Positions 46,965 through 56,959 of a stretch of DNA of 64,000 bases are shown here, piece after piece. The notes beneath the pieces are model-generated. The model was not told where the DNA came from. It saw only the letters and a list, made by a program, of their open reading frames with translations, and made no database searches. This stretch comes from Agromyces cerinus (GTDB lineage: Bacteria; Actinomycetota; Actinomycetes; Actinomycetales; Microbacteriaceae). The stretch is taken from NCBI RefSeq assembly GCF_016907835.1, contig NZ_JAFBCT010000001.1, positions 1,426,001 through 1,490,000 on the forward strand, in the 5' to 3' direction. Each line of letters starts with the position of its first letter. Position 1 is the stretch's first letter. The position numbers and the translations under genes were made by a program.

Positions 46965-48505
46965 CCGAAGATCTCTCGAAGTCGCCAACCGGCCTCGCCC
47001 CTCATCACGAGGAGCGAGGCCGGTTCTCGTTCACCCGTTGCGTAGGGAACCGCGACGAGCACCGCCGAACCCATCTCGGCCGTCACTGCGATGCCGGCCG
47101 GATCGAACGCGGCCGGCGCGTCACCGCCATCGCGCGCGACGCCCATGGCCGCGACCTCGTCGGCTTCGGCGGCGGAACCGGGTTGCACGATCGTCTGCAG
47201 GCAGGCCAGGTCGAGCTGATCGAAGCACTCGGCACGGCGCTCGAGCATGGCCTGCACGGCTGCCACGACGTCATCGCCGGCGGTGGCATCCTCGGGCGCG
47301 GCCGCCGGCGCTGACGGATCGACCGCCGGCACCTCGGCCGCCTGCGCAGCAGCGTCGTGACCGGTGCCCGCGGACACGGCGTCGTTCGTCTCCGGCGGCA
47401 CCAGCGTCAGGAGCAGCACGAGTGCTCCCCCGCCGACGAGGGACCCGACGACGAGAGCTGGTCGGCGGCGGCGCAGCATCGCTCGCGCTCGGCTCCGGAC
47501 GCCGAGGGAGGCGTCGGGTGAACCGGAAGTCGGTGCACCGTCGACTGCGCGACGGCCGTCCGCCAGGAACGCTGGCCACTGCGCGAGGTCGAGCAGGGTC
47601 GCGAACGAACCGCGTGCCGGAGCCTCGGATGCACCGAGGCCGCCGGCATCATCGCCGTGTGCGTCCGAAGTCCCGGTCTCGAGCGGCGCGGTCGCCCGTG
47701 ATCCCAGGCCCGGCCGTGGTGCGACGGCGACGACGCCACGGATGGCCGCGGGCTCTGCAGCAGCGAAGAGCGCTCGTTCGAGCTCGGCGTCGCACGGCAT
47801 GAACGGCCGTGTCGTGAGACGTGCCTGCATCAGTTCATCGACGGCAGCGAACACCCCCGGTCGCTCCGTCGCCGCGATCACCTCGGCGACCAGGTCCGCG
47901 AGGGCGAGGTGCCCCGTTCGAAGGAACTGATTGCGCTCGTGCGGCGCCGAGGGAAGTCGCTCGAGGCCGCCGAGGCCGATGAGCCGCGGACGCCCGTGTC
48001 CGTCGAGGAGCACGTCGCCTGGCGACATCCGGATGTGCACGAACCCTCTGCGCGCGAGTTCGCCGACTGCGACCGCGATCGGAGCGAGGATCGTGACCGC
48101 TTCGCCGGGGGTCAACCGCCGCTCTGCGATGATGCGAGCGACCGATGCGCCCGCCAGCCGTTCGACCGCGAGTGCGCATCGCCCGTCGTCGAGGGTCGCG
48201 ACGTCGAAGATCGCAGGCAGCGACCCCGAGGCATCCGTCGACATCGCCTCGATCTCGATGGCGATCGCCGCTCCGTCCGCCGTGGCCTCGTAGACCCGCA
48301 CGACCGCGAGCGGTCCCGGATCGTCTGCCGGGCCGTCGACGGCGGCGAGGAACACGTCGGCACGCTCGCCCGACGCGATGCGCCGGAGCAGACGGTAGCC
48401 GGCGAGCGTCGACGAGGCCGAAGGCGATGCGTCGCGCGTCACCGCCTCGGCATCGGAGCCGGAGCCGGAGCGATGTTCGGGGCGTCGCCTGCTGGATCGA
48501 ACCAT
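46961..48505 (-). CDS. Membrane-anchored pseudokinase
   Basis: A 514-residue protein. Residues ~34-210 follow the Ser/Thr kinase fold ([20 protein letters not shown] as glycine loop, LAVVRVYE as the VAIK strand, [20 protein letters not shown] as hinge), but the catalytic sites are lost. HRDLKPxN has become HIRMSPGDV (157-165) and DFG has become LIGLGG (175-180). After a disordered middle comes one membrane helix (about 348-370) and an extracytoplasmic domain of about 140 residues with two close cysteines ([11 protein letters not shown]). It is probably a signalling or scaffold protein, perhaps sensing envelope state. ATG 48505 is chosen over 48529. Stops overlap sucB by 4 nt (CTAG). Confidence 0.78.
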   Translation of the reverse strand: MVRSSRRRPEHRSGSGSDAEAVTRDASPSASSTLAGYRLLRRIASGERADVFLAAVDGPADDPGPLAVVRVYEATADGAAIAIEIEAMSTDASGSLPAIFDVATLDDGRCALAVERLAGASVARIIAERRLTPGEAVTILAPIAVAVGELARRGFVHIRMSPGDVLLDGHGRPRLIGLGGLERLPSAPHERNQFLRTGHLALADLVAEVIAATERPGVFAAVDELMQARLTTRPFMPCDAELERALFAAAEPAAIRGVVAVAPRPGLGSRATAPLETGTSDAHGDDAGGLGASEAPARGSFATLLDLAQWPAFLADGRRAVDGAPTSGSPDASLGVRSRARAMLRRRRPALVVGSLVGGGALVLLLTLVPPETNDAVSAGTGHDAAAQAAEVPAVDPSAPAAAPEDATAGDDVVAAVQAMLERRAECFDQLDLACLQTIVQPGSAAEADEVAAMGVARDGGDAPAAFDPAGIAVTAEMGSAVLVAVPYATGEREPASLLVMRGEAGWRLREIFG

Positions 48506-48600
48506 GCCGACAGCATGCCTGCGAGTCACCGCCAGGGTAGAACCGGACCGATCGCTGGGGAGTCCAGCCCGTCGACGACCGCTGTCGAGGAGGAGTGACC

Positions 48601-48606
48601 TAAGCT
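48601..48606 (+). promoter_or_regulatory. -10 element, probable leaderless promoter of lipB-lipA
   Basis: TAAGCT ends 7 nt before the lipB ATG. The nearer GAGGAGGAG sequence lies upstream of the hexamer and cannot serve this start. Confidence 0.45.
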
Positions 48607-48613
48607 GAATCCC

Positions 48614-49249
48614 ATGCTCGACATCGTCGTCACGGGGCTAAGCGCCAACTCCGTGCCGTACATCGAGGGTCTCGACCTTCAGCGCGCCGTCCATCGCGCG
48701 GTTGTCGGGGGCGAACGCCCCGACACCGTACTCCTTCTGGAGCACCCCTCCGTCTACACCGCCGGCAAGCGCACAGCGCCCGAAGAGCGGCCGACCGATG
48801 GCACTCCCGTCATCGACGTCGACCGTGGCGGCAAGATCACCTGGCACGGACCCGGCCAGCTCGTCGGGTATCCGATCCTGCGCCTGCCGGAACCCATCGA
48901 CGTCGTCGGATACGTCCGGCGACTCGAGGGCATCCTCATCGACGTGCTCGCCGACATCGGCCTGGAATCGCACCGCGTCGACGGCAGGTCCGGCGTCTGG
49001 GTCGGCCCGCCCGGACGCGAGAACAAGATCGCCGCCATCGGCATCCGCGTCGAGAGCGGTGTCACCATGCACGGCTTCGCCCTCAACGCGAGCAACGAGC
49101 TCGACGCCTACGACCGCATCGTCGCCTGCGGCATCCGCGATGCGGGAGTGACCACGATCAGCCGCGAACTGGGTCGCACCGTGACCCCGGCCGATCTCGT
49201 CGAACCGATCTCCGCGCGATTCCGCGCCGAGGCGGCGATCGCCGCGTGA
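48614..49249 (+). CDS. lipB: Octanoyltransferase
   Basis: A 211-residue enzyme moving octanoyl groups from acyl carrier protein to lipoyl domains. The conserved [20 protein letters not shown] (about residues 75-94), the lysine in ENKIAAIGI and the acyl-thioester cysteine in [11 protein letters not shown] are present. The first step of lipoyl synthesis, followed by LipA; the targets include the lipoyl domain of SucB encoded just upstream. The stop overlaps the lipA start by 4 nt (GTGA). Confidence 0.96.
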   Translation: MLDIVVTGLSANSVPYIEGLDLQRAVHRAVVGGERPDTVLLLEHPSVYTAGKRTAPEERPTDGTPVIDVDRGGKITWHGPGQLVGYPILRLPEPIDVVGYVRRLEGILIDVLADIGLESHRVDGRSGVWVGPPGRENKIAAIGIRVESGVTMHGFALNASNELDAYDRIVACGIRDAGVTTISRELGRTVTPADLVEPISARFRAEAAIAA

Positions 49250-50235
49250 GCACGACACCCGAGGGGCGCAAAATGCTGCGCCTCGAAATCCGCAACGCCC
49301 AGACGCCGATCGAGCGCAAGCCCGAATGGATCAAGACCCGGGCGAAGATGGGGCCCGAATACCGGGCATTGCAGTCGCTCGTGAAGAGCGAGGACCTGCA
49401 CACCGTGTGCCAGGAGGCCGGCTGCCCCAACATCTACGAATGCTGGGAGGACCGTGAGGCGACCTTCCTCATCGGCGGGGCGCAGTGCACGCGTCGCTGC
49501 GACTTCTGCCAGATCGACACCGGCAAGCCGGCCGACTACGACGCCGACGAACCTCGCCGCGTCGGCGAGTCGGTGGTGAAGATGCAGCTGCGCTATTCGA
49601 CCGTCACTGGCGTCGCCCGCGACGACCTGCCCGACGGCGGCGCCTGGCTCTACGCGGAGACGATCCGCGAGATCCACCGTCAGTCGCCCGGCACGGGGGT
49701 CGAGATCCTCGTGCCCGACTTCAACGGAGTGCCCGAACTACTGCAGCAGGTGTTCGATGCCCAGCCCGAGGTGTTCGCGCACAATGTCGAGACGGTGCCG
49801 CGCATCTTCAAGCGCATCCGTCCGGCGTTCCGATACGAGCGGTCGCTCGACGTCATCACGCAGGGCCGGGACGCCGGACTCATCACGAAGTCGAACCTCA
49901 TCCTCGGCATGGGCGAGGAGCGGGAAGAGATCTCGCAGGCACTGCAGGACCTCCACGACGCCGGCACCGACATCATCACGGTCACGCAGTACCTGCGGCC
50001 GAGCCCCCGGCATCTGCCGGTCGCCCGCTGGGTGCGCCCCGAGGAGTTCATCGAGATCAAGGAGGAGGCCGAGGCGATCGGCTTCCTCGGCGTCCTCGCC
50101 GGCCCCCTCGTACGTTCCTCCTATCGGGCAGGTCGCCTCTGGGCGCAGTCGATGCACGCGAAGGGGCGGGAACTGCCCGCCGAACTCTCGCATCTCGCCG
50201 ACGCATCGCTCGGCTTCGCGCAGGCGGTCGGCTAG
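49246..50235 (+). CDS. lipA: Lipoyl synthase
   Basis: A 329-residue radical-SAM enzyme inserting two sulfurs into octanoyl-protein. The auxiliary cluster cysteines are in [12 protein letters not shown], the radical-SAM cluster in [11 protein letters not shown] (C-x3-C-x2-C), and the closing RSSYRAG supplies the serine ligand. The start is GTG at 49246, overlapping lipB, so translation is coupled. A 16-bp perfect hairpin ends the operon. Confidence 0.97.
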   Translation: MSTTPEGRKMLRLEIRNAQTPIERKPEWIKTRAKMGPEYRALQSLVKSEDLHTVCQEAGCPNIYECWEDREATFLIGGAQCTRRCDFCQIDTGKPADYDADEPRRVGESVVKMQLRYSTVTGVARDDLPDGGAWLYAETIREIHRQSPGTGVEILVPDFNGVPELLQQVFDAQPEVFAHNVETVPRIFKRIRPAFRYERSLDVITQGRDAGLITKSNLILGMGEEREEISQALQDLHDAGTDIITVTQYLRPSPRHLPVARWVRPEEFIEIKEEAEAIGFLGVLAGPLVRSSYRAGRLWAQSMHAKGRELPAELSHLADASLGFAQAVG

Positions 50236-50244
50236 CGGCATCCG

Positions 50245-50281
50245 CCGTCTCGGACCGCGACCAGATCGCGGTCCGAGACGG
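50245..50281 (+). terminator. Terminator of lipB-lipA
   Basis: CCGTCTCGGACCGCGA and TCGCGGTCCGAGACGG pair perfectly over a CCAGA loop, 9 nt after the lipA stop. Confidence 0.9.
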
Positions 50282-50294
50282 CCCTCCGCGCCGG

Positions 50295-50300
50295 TATCCT
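50295..50300 (+). promoter_or_regulatory. -10 element, probable leaderless promoter of the DUF4191 gene
   Basis: TATCCT ends 7 nt before the ATG at 50308; the intervening bases hold no usable ribosome site. Confidence 0.45.
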
Positions 50301-50307
50301 TGAGAAC

Positions 50308-51021
50308 ATGGCACGTACCAAGGACGCATCGAAGGCTCAGAAGGAGCCCGGCCGCATGAAGCAGATGTGGCAGGTCTTCCAGATGACCCGCCGCTACGAT
50401 TCCACCGCGCAGTGGCTGATGCTCCTCGGCTTCCTCGCCCCCGTGCTCGTGAGCCTCGGCCTCGCGCTCTGGTTGAGCGAGGGCAACGGCTTCACGATCG
50501 CCCTCTGGGTCGTCGCGGGCGTGCTCGCCGGCCTCCTCATCGCACTCGTGATCCTCGGCCGTCGCGCCGAGCGTGCCGCGTATTCGCAGATCGAGGGCCA
50601 GCCCGGCGCGGTCGGTGCGGTGCTCCGCAGCGGCCTTCGCGGCGGATGGGTCGGCAACGAGATGCCCGTCGCCGTCAACGGCAAGACGCAGGACGCCGTC
50701 TATCGTGCCGTCGGCCGTGGCGGCGTCGCCCTCATCAGCGAGGGGCCCGTCTCGCGCACGAAGCGCATGCTCGACGACGAGCAGCGCAAGGTCACCCGCA
50801 TCCTGCCGAACGTTCCCGTCATGCAGCTCTCGGTCGGCGACGACGAGGGGTCGATCGCCCTCCACAAGCTCCCGGCGGCGCTCCGCAAGACCAAGAAGGC
50901 GCTGACCAAGCCCGAGGTACTGGCCGTCTCCAATCGACTCAACTCGCTCCAGACCTCCCTGCCGATCCCGAAGGGCATCGACCCGATGAAGGCCCGGCCC
51001 CAGCGCGGCAAGATGCGCTGA
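50308..51021 (+). CDS. DUF4191 membrane protein
   Basis: A 237-residue protein with a basic N-terminus, the signature RMKQMWQVFQMTRRYDSTAQ, two membrane helices (about residues 36-58 and 64-86) and a cytoplasmic C-terminal domain (AAYSQIEGQPGAVGAVLRSG, LISEGPVSRTKRMLDDEQRK). This DUF4191 protein is conserved next to lipA throughout actinobacteria, but its role is unknown. The ending MKARPQRGKMR is strongly basic, suggesting contact with nucleic acid or lipid head groups. Its own hairpin terminator follows. Confidence 0.87.
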   Translation: MARTKDASKAQKEPGRMKQMWQVFQMTRRYDSTAQWLMLLGFLAPVLVSLGLALWLSEGNGFTIALWVVAGVLAGLLIALVILGRRAERAAYSQIEGQPGAVGAVLRSGLRGGWVGNEMPVAVNGKTQDAVYRAVGRGGVALISEGPVSRTKRMLDDEQRKVTRILPNVPVMQLSVGDDEGSIALHKLPAALRKTKKALTKPEVLAVSNRLNSLQTSLPIPKGIDPMKARPQRGKMR

Positions 51022-51039
51022 CCCGGCACTGAGCGAAAC

Positions 51040-51073
51040 GAACGCGGCATCCGTCATGACGGATGCCGCGTTC
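51040..51073. terminator. Perfect palindrome terminator
   Basis: Bases 51041-51072 read the same on both strands (AACGCGGCATCCGTC and its complement around the centre), and the flanking G and C also pair. A 34-bp self-complementary element 18 nt after the DUF4191 stop. Confidence 0.85.
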
Positions 51074-51133
51074 TCGTCGTGTGGCCGAGGAAGGCAGCGG
51101 CCCGTTCCCCGGCTGCATCATCCCGTTCGGCGG

Positions 51134-51139
51134 TAGCCT
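51134..51139 (+). promoter_or_regulatory. -10 element, probable leaderless promoter of the DUF218 gene
   Basis: TAGCCT ends 6 nt before the GTG at 51146. Confidence 0.4.
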
Positions 51140-51145
51140 CGCAGG

Positions 51146-51724
51146 GTGCGTCGCCTTCCTCTCCTCGTACCGGTTGCGGCCATCGCGGGCGTCGTCGCCT
51201 GGGCCGAGTTCGTCCACCACCGATCGACCGGTCGGCGGCTCGGTACCGCGGCGCGGTCGGGTACCTCGGAAGCAGTCGTCATCCTCGGCTACCGGAATCG
51301 CGGGACGCGGGCCAACCTGTTGAACCGCTACCGGGTTCGCGCCGGGCTCCGCTCGCGGGATCCGCACGCGTCGGAGAGCGTGCTCGTGCTGTGCGGGGGC
51401 GGTGTGGCCAGCTCCGTCTCCGAGGCGGAGCTGATGGCCCGCTACGCCCGACGACGCGGATACACCGGGCCGATTCGGCTGGACCGCGACAGTTCGACCA
51501 CCTGGGAGAACATCCAGAACGCGATCCCGTTCATCGAGGACGCGGACGCGATCAAGATCGTCTCCAACTCGCTCCATGCCGAGAAGGGGCGAGCGCACCT
51601 GTGGAAGCTGCGGCCCGACCTCGCCGATCGACTCGTACGCGCCGAGGATCACCGGCTCGGTGAGCTCGCACTGGTGAAGCCGCTCGCGGCCGTGCTCGGA
51701 TTGCGGAGCCTGCGGGGCCAGTGA
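51146..51724 (+). CDS. DUF218 (SanA/YdcF-type) membrane-anchored protein
   Basis: A 192-residue protein with an N-terminal hydrophobic anchor (LLVPVAAIAGVVAWAEFV) and a DUF218 domain: EAVVILGYRNRGTRANLLNR, VLVLCGGGVASSVSEAELMA, and RDSSTTWENIQNAIPFI, the conserved Ser/Thr-Asn pattern. SanA/YdcF proteins are linked to envelope integrity and vancomycin tolerance in enterobacteria; the mechanism is unresolved. The GTG start is supported by a TAGCCT hexamer 6 nt upstream. Convergent with the RDD gene. Confidence 0.8.
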   Translation: MRRLPLLVPVAAIAGVVAWAEFVHHRSTGRRLGTAARSGTSEAVVILGYRNRGTRANLLNRYRVRAGLRSRDPHASESVLVLCGGGVASSVSEAELMARYARRRGYTGPIRLDRDSSTTWENIQNAIPFIEDADAIKIVSNSLHAEKGRAHLWKLRPDLADRLVRAEDHRLGELALVKPLAAVLGLRSLRGQ

Positions 51725-51750
51725 CCGGGGTCTCGGAAGACACGACGGGG

Positions 51751-52185
51751 CTAGTAGCGGATGAGCACCGTGCCGGCGACCTTGTCGTGGAAGCCGCGCT
51801 GGTCGGAATCCCAGACGAGCGCCGGAATGACGATCAGGAGCAGCGCGGTGCGCACGACCGGACGCCGGGCGCCGATCCAACCGCCCTCGAGCGGGATGAC
51901 CCGCATGCCGAGCAGGCGGTGCCCGAGGCTGCCGCCGATGGTCGGGATGAAGACGATCTGCAGCACGGCGAACACGAGCGGCGTGACCCAGGTGTACGCG
52001 GCGGACTCGTAGGGCGTGAAGAGCAGCGAGATCAGCATGGCGCTCGCCCAGTCGACGAGCAGCGCGGTGATGCGGCGACCGGGTCGAGCCACGGAGCCGC
52101 GCCCTTCAGCGGGCAGTCCGAGGCGCTCCCCCGGCCATCGGCTCGGCTCGAGGTCTCCGAAGGTCTGGGGTTTCGCATCAGGCAC
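51751..52185 (-). CDS. RDD-family membrane protein
   Basis: A 144-residue membrane protein. PGRRITALLVDWASAMLISL provides the Arg-Asp-Asp-type signature in the first helix, then IVFIPTIGGSLGHRLLGMRV and a C-terminal helix ending VWDSDQRGFHDKVAGTVLI. RDD proteins are small polytopic proteins of unclear, possibly transport-related, role. It is commonly encoded divergently from glnA in actinobacteria. GTG 52185 is chosen because TAGACT ends exactly 6 nt upstream. The GlnR box lies over its -35 region. Confidence 0.85.
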   Translation of the reverse strand: MPDAKPQTFGDLEPSRWPGERLGLPAEGRGSVARPGRRITALLVDWASAMLISLLFTPYESAAYTWVTPLVFAVLQIVFIPTIGGSLGHRLLGMRVIPLEGGWIGARRPVVRTALLLIVIPALVWDSDQRGFHDKVAGTVLIRY

Positions 52186-52191
52186 CAGAAG

Positions 52192-52197
52192 AGTCTA
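52192..52197 (-). promoter_or_regulatory. -10 element, probable leaderless promoter of the RDD gene
   Basis: TAGACT on the minus strand ends 6 nt before the GTG start codon. Confidence 0.45.
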
Positions 52198-52213
52198 CCG
52201 AGCCGTTCTGGGC

Positions 52214-52251
52214 GTAACATGGCCGAAACATTCCGGTCACGGCAGGGAAAC
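52214..52251. promoter_or_regulatory. GlnR binding site (two a-b box pairs)
   Basis: GTAAC-N6-GAAAC-N6-GTCAC-N6-GAAAC matches the actinobacterial GlnR consensus (gTnAc-n6-GaAAc repeated) in motif and spacing at all four boxes. It lies 71 bp before glnA, consistent with activation of glnA under nitrogen limitation, and overlaps the expected -35 region of the divergent RDD gene. Confidence 0.85.
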
Positions 52252-52322
52252 GGCACCCGGCTAGCGTCACTACCGGCTGTGAAAGTCCGTCCGGTTCTAG
52301 TCCTCTTGGAGACTGCGCAAAC

Positions 52323-53747
52323 ATGTTCAGCGATTCGTCCGAAGTTCTCAAGTTCATCAAGGAGACGGATGTCAAGTTCCTCGACATCCGCTTCACCGAT
52401 CTTCCGGGCGTGCAGCAGCACTTCAACATCCCGGCCTCCACTGTCGATGAAGAGTTCTTCACCGTCGGCCAGCTGTTCGACGGCTCCTCGATCCGCGGCT
52501 TCGCGAACATCCACGAGTCCGACATGCAGCTCATCCCCGACGTGACGACCGCGTACATCGACGCGTTCCGCGCCGAGCGCACACTCATCATGGTCTTCGA
52601 CATCTACAACCCGCGCAACGGCGAGATCTACTCGAAGGACCCGCGTCAGGTCGCCAAGAAGGCCGAGAAGTACCTCGCGTCGACCGGCATCGCCGACACC
52701 GCGTTCTTCGCCCCCGAGGCCGAGTTCTACATCTTCGACGACGTGCGCTACGAGGTCAACCAGCACTCGAGCTTCTACTCGGTCGACTCCGAAGAGGGCG
52801 CCTGGAACTCGGGCCGCGTCGAAGAGGGCGGCAACCTCGGCAACAAGACCCCCTACAAGGGCGGCTACTTCCCCGTCTCCCCCGTCGACAAGCAGGCCGA
52901 CCTGCGCGACGACATCTGCCTCAAGCTCATCGACGCGGGCCTCATCCTCGAGCGCTCGCACCACGAGGTTGGCACCGGTGGCCAGGCCGAGATCAACTAC
53001 CGCTTCGACACGATGGTCGCCGCAGCCGACGACATCCTGAAGTTCAAGTACATCGTCAAGAACACCGCCGAGCAGTGGGGCAAGACGGCGACGTTCATGC
53101 CGAAGCCGATCTTCGGCGACAACGGCTCGGGCATGCACACCCACCAGTCGCTCTGGAGCGAGGGCAAGCCCCTCTTCTACGACGAGGCCGGCTACGGCGG
53201 TCTCTCCGACCTCGCGCGCTGGTACATCGGCGGCCTGCTGAAGCACGCCCCCGCGGTGCTCGCCTTCACGAACCCGACGGTGAACTCGTACCACCGTCTG
53301 GTGCCCGGTTTCGAGGCTCCCGTGAACCTGGTGTACTCGGCGGGCAACCGTTCGGCGTCCATCCGCATCCCGATCACCGGCACCAACCCGAAGGCCAAGC
53401 GCATCGAGTTCCGCGCTCCGGATGCCTCGGGCAACCCCTACCTCGCGTTCGCCGCGCAGCTCATGGCCGGCCTCGACGGCATCAAGAACCGCATCGAGCC
53501 GCACGAGCCCGTCGACAAGGACCTCTACGAGCTCCCGCCCGAGGAGGCCAAGGCGATCCCGCAGGTCCCCGGCTCGCTCGGCGAGGCCCTCGCGGCACTC
53601 GAGGCCGACCACGACTTCCTCCTCGAGGGCGGCGTGTTCACCAAGGAGCTCATCGAGACGTGGATCGACTTCAAGCGCGAGAAGGAGCTGAAGCCGCTGG
53701 CTCTGCGTCCTCACCCGTTCGAGTTCGAGCTCTACTACGGCGTCTGA
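52323..53747 (+). CDS. glnA: Glutamine synthetase type I
   Basis: A 474-residue GSI-beta subunit that makes glutamine from glutamate, ammonia and ATP. DRF-type landmarks are [29 protein letters not shown], the ATP-site [28 protein letters not shown], and [20 protein letters not shown], which contains the Tyr that GlnE adenylylates. A GlnR box sits upstream and glnE lies downstream on the opposite strand. TTGGAG lies about 9 nt before the ATG. Short direct repeats (CTGCAGTC...AGGATCCG) and a terminator hairpin follow. Confidence 0.98.
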   Translation: MFSDSSEVLKFIKETDVKFLDIRFTDLPGVQQHFNIPASTVDEEFFTVGQLFDGSSIRGFANIHESDMQLIPDVTTAYIDAFRAERTLIMVFDIYNPRNGEIYSKDPRQVAKKAEKYLASTGIADTAFFAPEAEFYIFDDVRYEVNQHSSFYSVDSEEGAWNSGRVEEGGNLGNKTPYKGGYFPVSPVDKQADLRDDICLKLIDAGLILERSHHEVGTGGQAEINYRFDTMVAAADDILKFKYIVKNTAEQWGKTATFMPKPIFGDNGSGMHTHQSLWSEGKPLFYDEAGYGGLSDLARWYIGGLLKHAPAVLAFTNPTVNSYHRLVPGFEAPVNLVYSAGNRSASIRIPITGTNPKAKRIEFRAPDASGNPYLAFAAQLMAGLDGIKNRIEPHEPVDKDLYELPPEEAKAIPQVPGSLGEALAALEADHDFLLEGGVFTKELIETWIDFKREKELKPLALRPHPFEFELYYGV

Positions 53748-53818
53748 TCCTGCAGCCCCCTCTGCAGTCCCCAGGATCCGAACCTGCATCCCCCCTGCAG
53801 TCGTAGGATCCGGCCTGG

Positions 53819-53851
53819 ATGGGCCCGCACCGCTTCGGCGGGCGGGCCCAT
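53819..53851. terminator. Terminator between glnA and glnE
   Basis: ATGGGCCCGC pairs with GCGGGCCCAT over a 13-nt loop, followed on the plus strand by TCGTCGTTT. Confidence 0.85.
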
Positions 53852-53933
53852 TCGTCGTTTCACGGCAGCACGTTGCGTCGGGCCGACGGGACGACCGGAT
53901 GACGATGTCGCTCGTCTCGAGCCCCGGCGGCGT

Positions 53934-56900
53934 TCAGCCGATGGACGGTTCGCGGCGAGGCTCGACCCCGTAGAAGCCGCGATCGAAGACGGCCCGGGCG
54001 CGCCGGGTGACATGCAGGTAGTCCTGCTCGAGCTGCGTCGCCGAGCCCGGCGGGTAGCCCATGATGCGGGCGACGCCCTCGAGCTGCGACCGCTCGACGG
54101 GCAGCACGTCGGTGGTGCGGTCGAGCCAGAGGGTGAGCGCCGAACGGGCGCGCGAGGCGAACACCCATGCTGCGCGCAGCGTCTCGGCATCGGATGCCTC
54201 GACGAGCCCATGTTCGACCGCTGCGGCGAGGGCGTCGAGCGTCGACGTCGTGCGCAGCGCCGGCACTGCGGCGGCATGCTGCAGCTGGATGAGCTGCACG
54301 AACCACTCGACGTCGGAGAGCGATCCGCGCCCGAGCTTCAGGTGCCGGTTCGGATCGGCTCCCTGCGGCAGTCGTTCGTTCTCGACGCGAGCCTTGATGC
54401 GCTTGACCTCTCGCACGTCGCGTTCGCTGATCGACTCGGGATAGCGCACGGTGTCGGCGAGCTCGGTGAACTCCTCGATGAGCGGCAGGTTGCCCGCCAC
54501 ACCGCGGGCTCGCAGCAGCGCCTGCGCCTCCCACGTCAGCGACCACCTCGCGTAGTACGCACGGTAGGCATCGAGCGAGCGGGCGACGACGCCGTTGCGT
54601 CCCTCGGGGCGGAGGTCTGCGTCGAGGTCGAAGGGCAGCCGCGCGTCTTCGCTGAGACGCACGAGTTCGGAGACGATGCGGAGCGCCCGCGAATGTGCGG
54701 CGTCGGCCGCGGCATCCGTCGCCCGGTAGACGTAGATGATGTCGGCGTCGGAGCCGATGCCGAGCTCGCGGCCGCCGAAGCGGCCCATGCCGATCACGGC
54801 GAATTCGATGCCGTCGGGCTCGCCGCCGCGGATCGCGGCGACGAGGGCGGCGATGTGGTTCTCGGTGACGTCGCTGAGGGCGTGGCCGAGTTCTTCGACG
54901 GTGCAGACGTCGAGGATTCCGGACAACGCGAGCCGCAGCACCTCGCGGCGACGGATGGCGCGGAAGATCTTGGCCGCGACGTCGGGCTCCGCATGGCGAC
55001 GGAGCACTGCGCGGCCCTCGTCTTCGAGCGCGGCGATCGATCGAGGTCGCAGCTCGTCGAGGTCTTCGAGCCATGCGACCGATTCGGGGCTGCGCTCGAG
55101 CAGTTCGGCGGCGAATCGCGAGCCCGACAGCACGCGGGTCAGTCGCAGCGCCGCGTCGGAGGAGTCCCGGAGCAGCCGCAGGTACCAGTGCGTGGTGCCG
55201 AGGGTGTCGCTGAGGCGCCGGAACGAGAGCAACCCGAAGTCGGGGTCGGTGCCGTCGGCGAACCACGAGATGAGCACCGGCATGAGATTGCGCTGGATCT
55301 GCGCGCGCCGCGAGACGCCGGTGGTGAGCGCCGCGATGTGCGCGAGTGCACCGCGGGGGTCACGGAACCCGATCGCCGCGAGTCGAGCCTCCGCCTGCAC
55401 GCTGGTGAGCCCGAGACCGGATGCGGGCAGCGCCGCCACGGCCGACAGCAGCGGCCGGTAGAAGAGTCGTTCATGCAGGCCGCGCACGCGTTGGCGCGTG
55501 GCGAGCCACACCGCCCTGAGTTCATCAGCCGTGCGGCCGAGCCCCGACGCACGGGCCAGGACGCGGAGTCGGTGCTCGTCGCGCGGCATGAGGTGCGTGC
55601 GGCGCAACCGCTCGAGCTGCACCCGGTGCTCGAGCACGCGCAGCACCCGGTAGTCGCGCGCGAACTCGGCCGCCTCCTCCCGCCCGACGTAGCCGAGCTC
55701 CGCGAGGGCCGCGAGGGCGGGCAGCGTGCCCCGCTGGTGGATGCCGTCGTCGGAGGCGCCGTGCACGAGCTGCAGCAGCTGCACCGTGAACTCGATGTCG
55801 CGGATGCCGCCGGGCCCGAGCTTGATCTGCACGTCGACCTCGTCGGCCGGGATGTGCTCGGTGACCCGTTCGCGCATCGCCTGCACGGACTCGACGAAGC
55901 CTTCTCGACTCGAACTCGACCACACCTTCGGCGCGACGCCCTCGATGTACCGGCCGCCGAGCTCGAGGTCGCCGGCGAGCGGGCGGGCCTTGAGCAGCGC
56001 CTGGAACTCCCAGCTCTTCGCCCACCGGTCGTAGTACTGCAAGTGCGACTCGAGCGTGCGCACGAGTGCGCCGTCCTTGCCCTCGGGGCGGAGGTTCGGG
56101 TCGACCTCCCACAGCGGCGGCTCGATGCCGGGCTCGCCGATGATGCGCATCGTCAGCATGGCGAGCCGGGTCGCGATGTCGAGCGCTCGCGCGGTCGAGA
56201 CCACGTCTTCGTCGGCGGATTCGGCGACGAAGATGACGTCGACGTCGCTCACGTAGTTGAGCTCACGGGCCCCGGCCTTGCCCATGCCGATGATGGCGAG
56301 CCTCGTGGCCTCGACCTCGGCGGCGGGATACCGCCCGGGTGCCGCCGGCTCCCCCGGCGCACGCCCGATCACACGACGAGCGGCCGCCAGCGCTGCATCG
56401 AGCGTGGCGCCGGCCAGATCGGCGAGACCTGCGGCGACGACATCGACCACGTCGACCGCGTCGGCGCGGGTGAGGTCGTACACCGCGATGTCCGCGAGGA
56501 GCCGGCGGTACCGGATGCGGATCGCCTTCGCCGCCGCTTCCGTCAGATCAGCAGGCGCGGCGGAGACCCCGTCGAGCGCGGCGAGCAGCGATGCTCGTGC
56601 CTCGGTGACGCTCGGCGGAGCGATCGGCACCTGCGCGAACGATGCCAGATCCGACGGATGCCGCAGGAGGAAGTCGGCGAATCCGCGCGACGCTCCGACG
56701 AGTCGCACCAGGCGCGCCGCGGCGTTCTCATGATCGAGGACGCCGGCGAGCTCGGTCGGCGCCTGTTCGTGGAGTCGAGCGACGACCGCGAGCGCCTCGT
56801 CGGGGTCGGCGGCCTGCGCGAACACCTCGAGCAGGGAGTCCGCAGCGACACCGGTGGACGCCGACAGCGACTCGAGCGCCGCCGCGGCGCCGCTCAGCTC

Positions 56901-56951
56901 GACGAAGCCCGCGCGAGCGACTCTTCCGAGCGTGGGGGCCTGACGAGACAT
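53934..56951 (-). CDS. glnE: Bifunctional glutamine synthetase adenylyltransferase/adenylyl-removing enzyme
   Basis: A 1005-residue two-domain nucleotidyltransferase that adds and removes AMP on glutamine synthetase. One catalytic centre has [20 protein letters not shown] and the other [20 protein letters not shown], each with the Asp-x-Asp metal pair. PRIDES-like [20 protein letters not shown] and [20 protein letters not shown] follow each domain, and the length is normal. ATG 56951 lies 8 nt after the glnA2 stop, so the two are one operon. The 1000-residue open frame on the opposite strand is a codon-bias shadow. Confidence 0.97.
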   Translation of the reverse strand: MSRQAPTLGRVARAGFVELSGAAAALESLSASTGVAADSLLEVFAQAADPDEALAVVARLHEQAPTELAGVLDHENAAARLVRLVGASRGFADFLLRHPSDLASFAQVPIAPPSVTEARASLLAALDGVSAAPADLTEAAAKAIRIRYRRLLADIAVYDLTRADAVDVVDVVAAGLADLAGATLDAALAAARRVIGRAPGEPAAPGRYPAAEVEATRLAIIGMGKAGARELNYVSDVDVIFVAESADEDVVSTARALDIATRLAMLTMRIIGEPGIEPPLWEVDPNLRPEGKDGALVRTLESHLQYYDRWAKSWEFQALLKARPLAGDLELGGRYIEGVAPKVWSSSSREGFVESVQAMRERVTEHIPADEVDVQIKLGPGGIRDIEFTVQLLQLVHGASDDGIHQRGTLPALAALAELGYVGREEAAEFARDYRVLRVLEHRVQLERLRRTHLMPRDEHRLRVLARASGLGRTADELRAVWLATRQRVRGLHERLFYRPLLSAVAALPASGLGLTSVQAEARLAAIGFRDPRGALAHIAALTTGVSRRAQIQRNLMPVLISWFADGTDPDFGLLSFRRLSDTLGTTHWYLRLLRDSSDAALRLTRVLSGSRFAAELLERSPESVAWLEDLDELRPRSIAALEDEGRAVLRRHAEPDVAAKIFRAIRRREVLRLALSGILDVCTVEELGHALSDVTENHIAALVAAIRGGEPDGIEFAVIGMGRFGGRELGIGSDADIIYVYRATDAAADAAHSRALRIVSELVRLSEDARLPFDLDADLRPEGRNGVVARSLDAYRAYYARWSLTWEAQALLRARGVAGNLPLIEEFTELADTVRYPESISERDVREVKRIKARVENERLPQGADPNRHLKLGRGSLSDVEWFVQLIQLQHAAAVPALRTTSTLDALAAAVEHGLVEASDAETLRAAWVFASRARSALTLWLDRTTDVLPVERSQLEGVARIMGYPPGSATQLEQDYLHVTRRARAVFDRGFYGVEPRREPSIG

Positions 56952-56959
56952 CCGATGCG

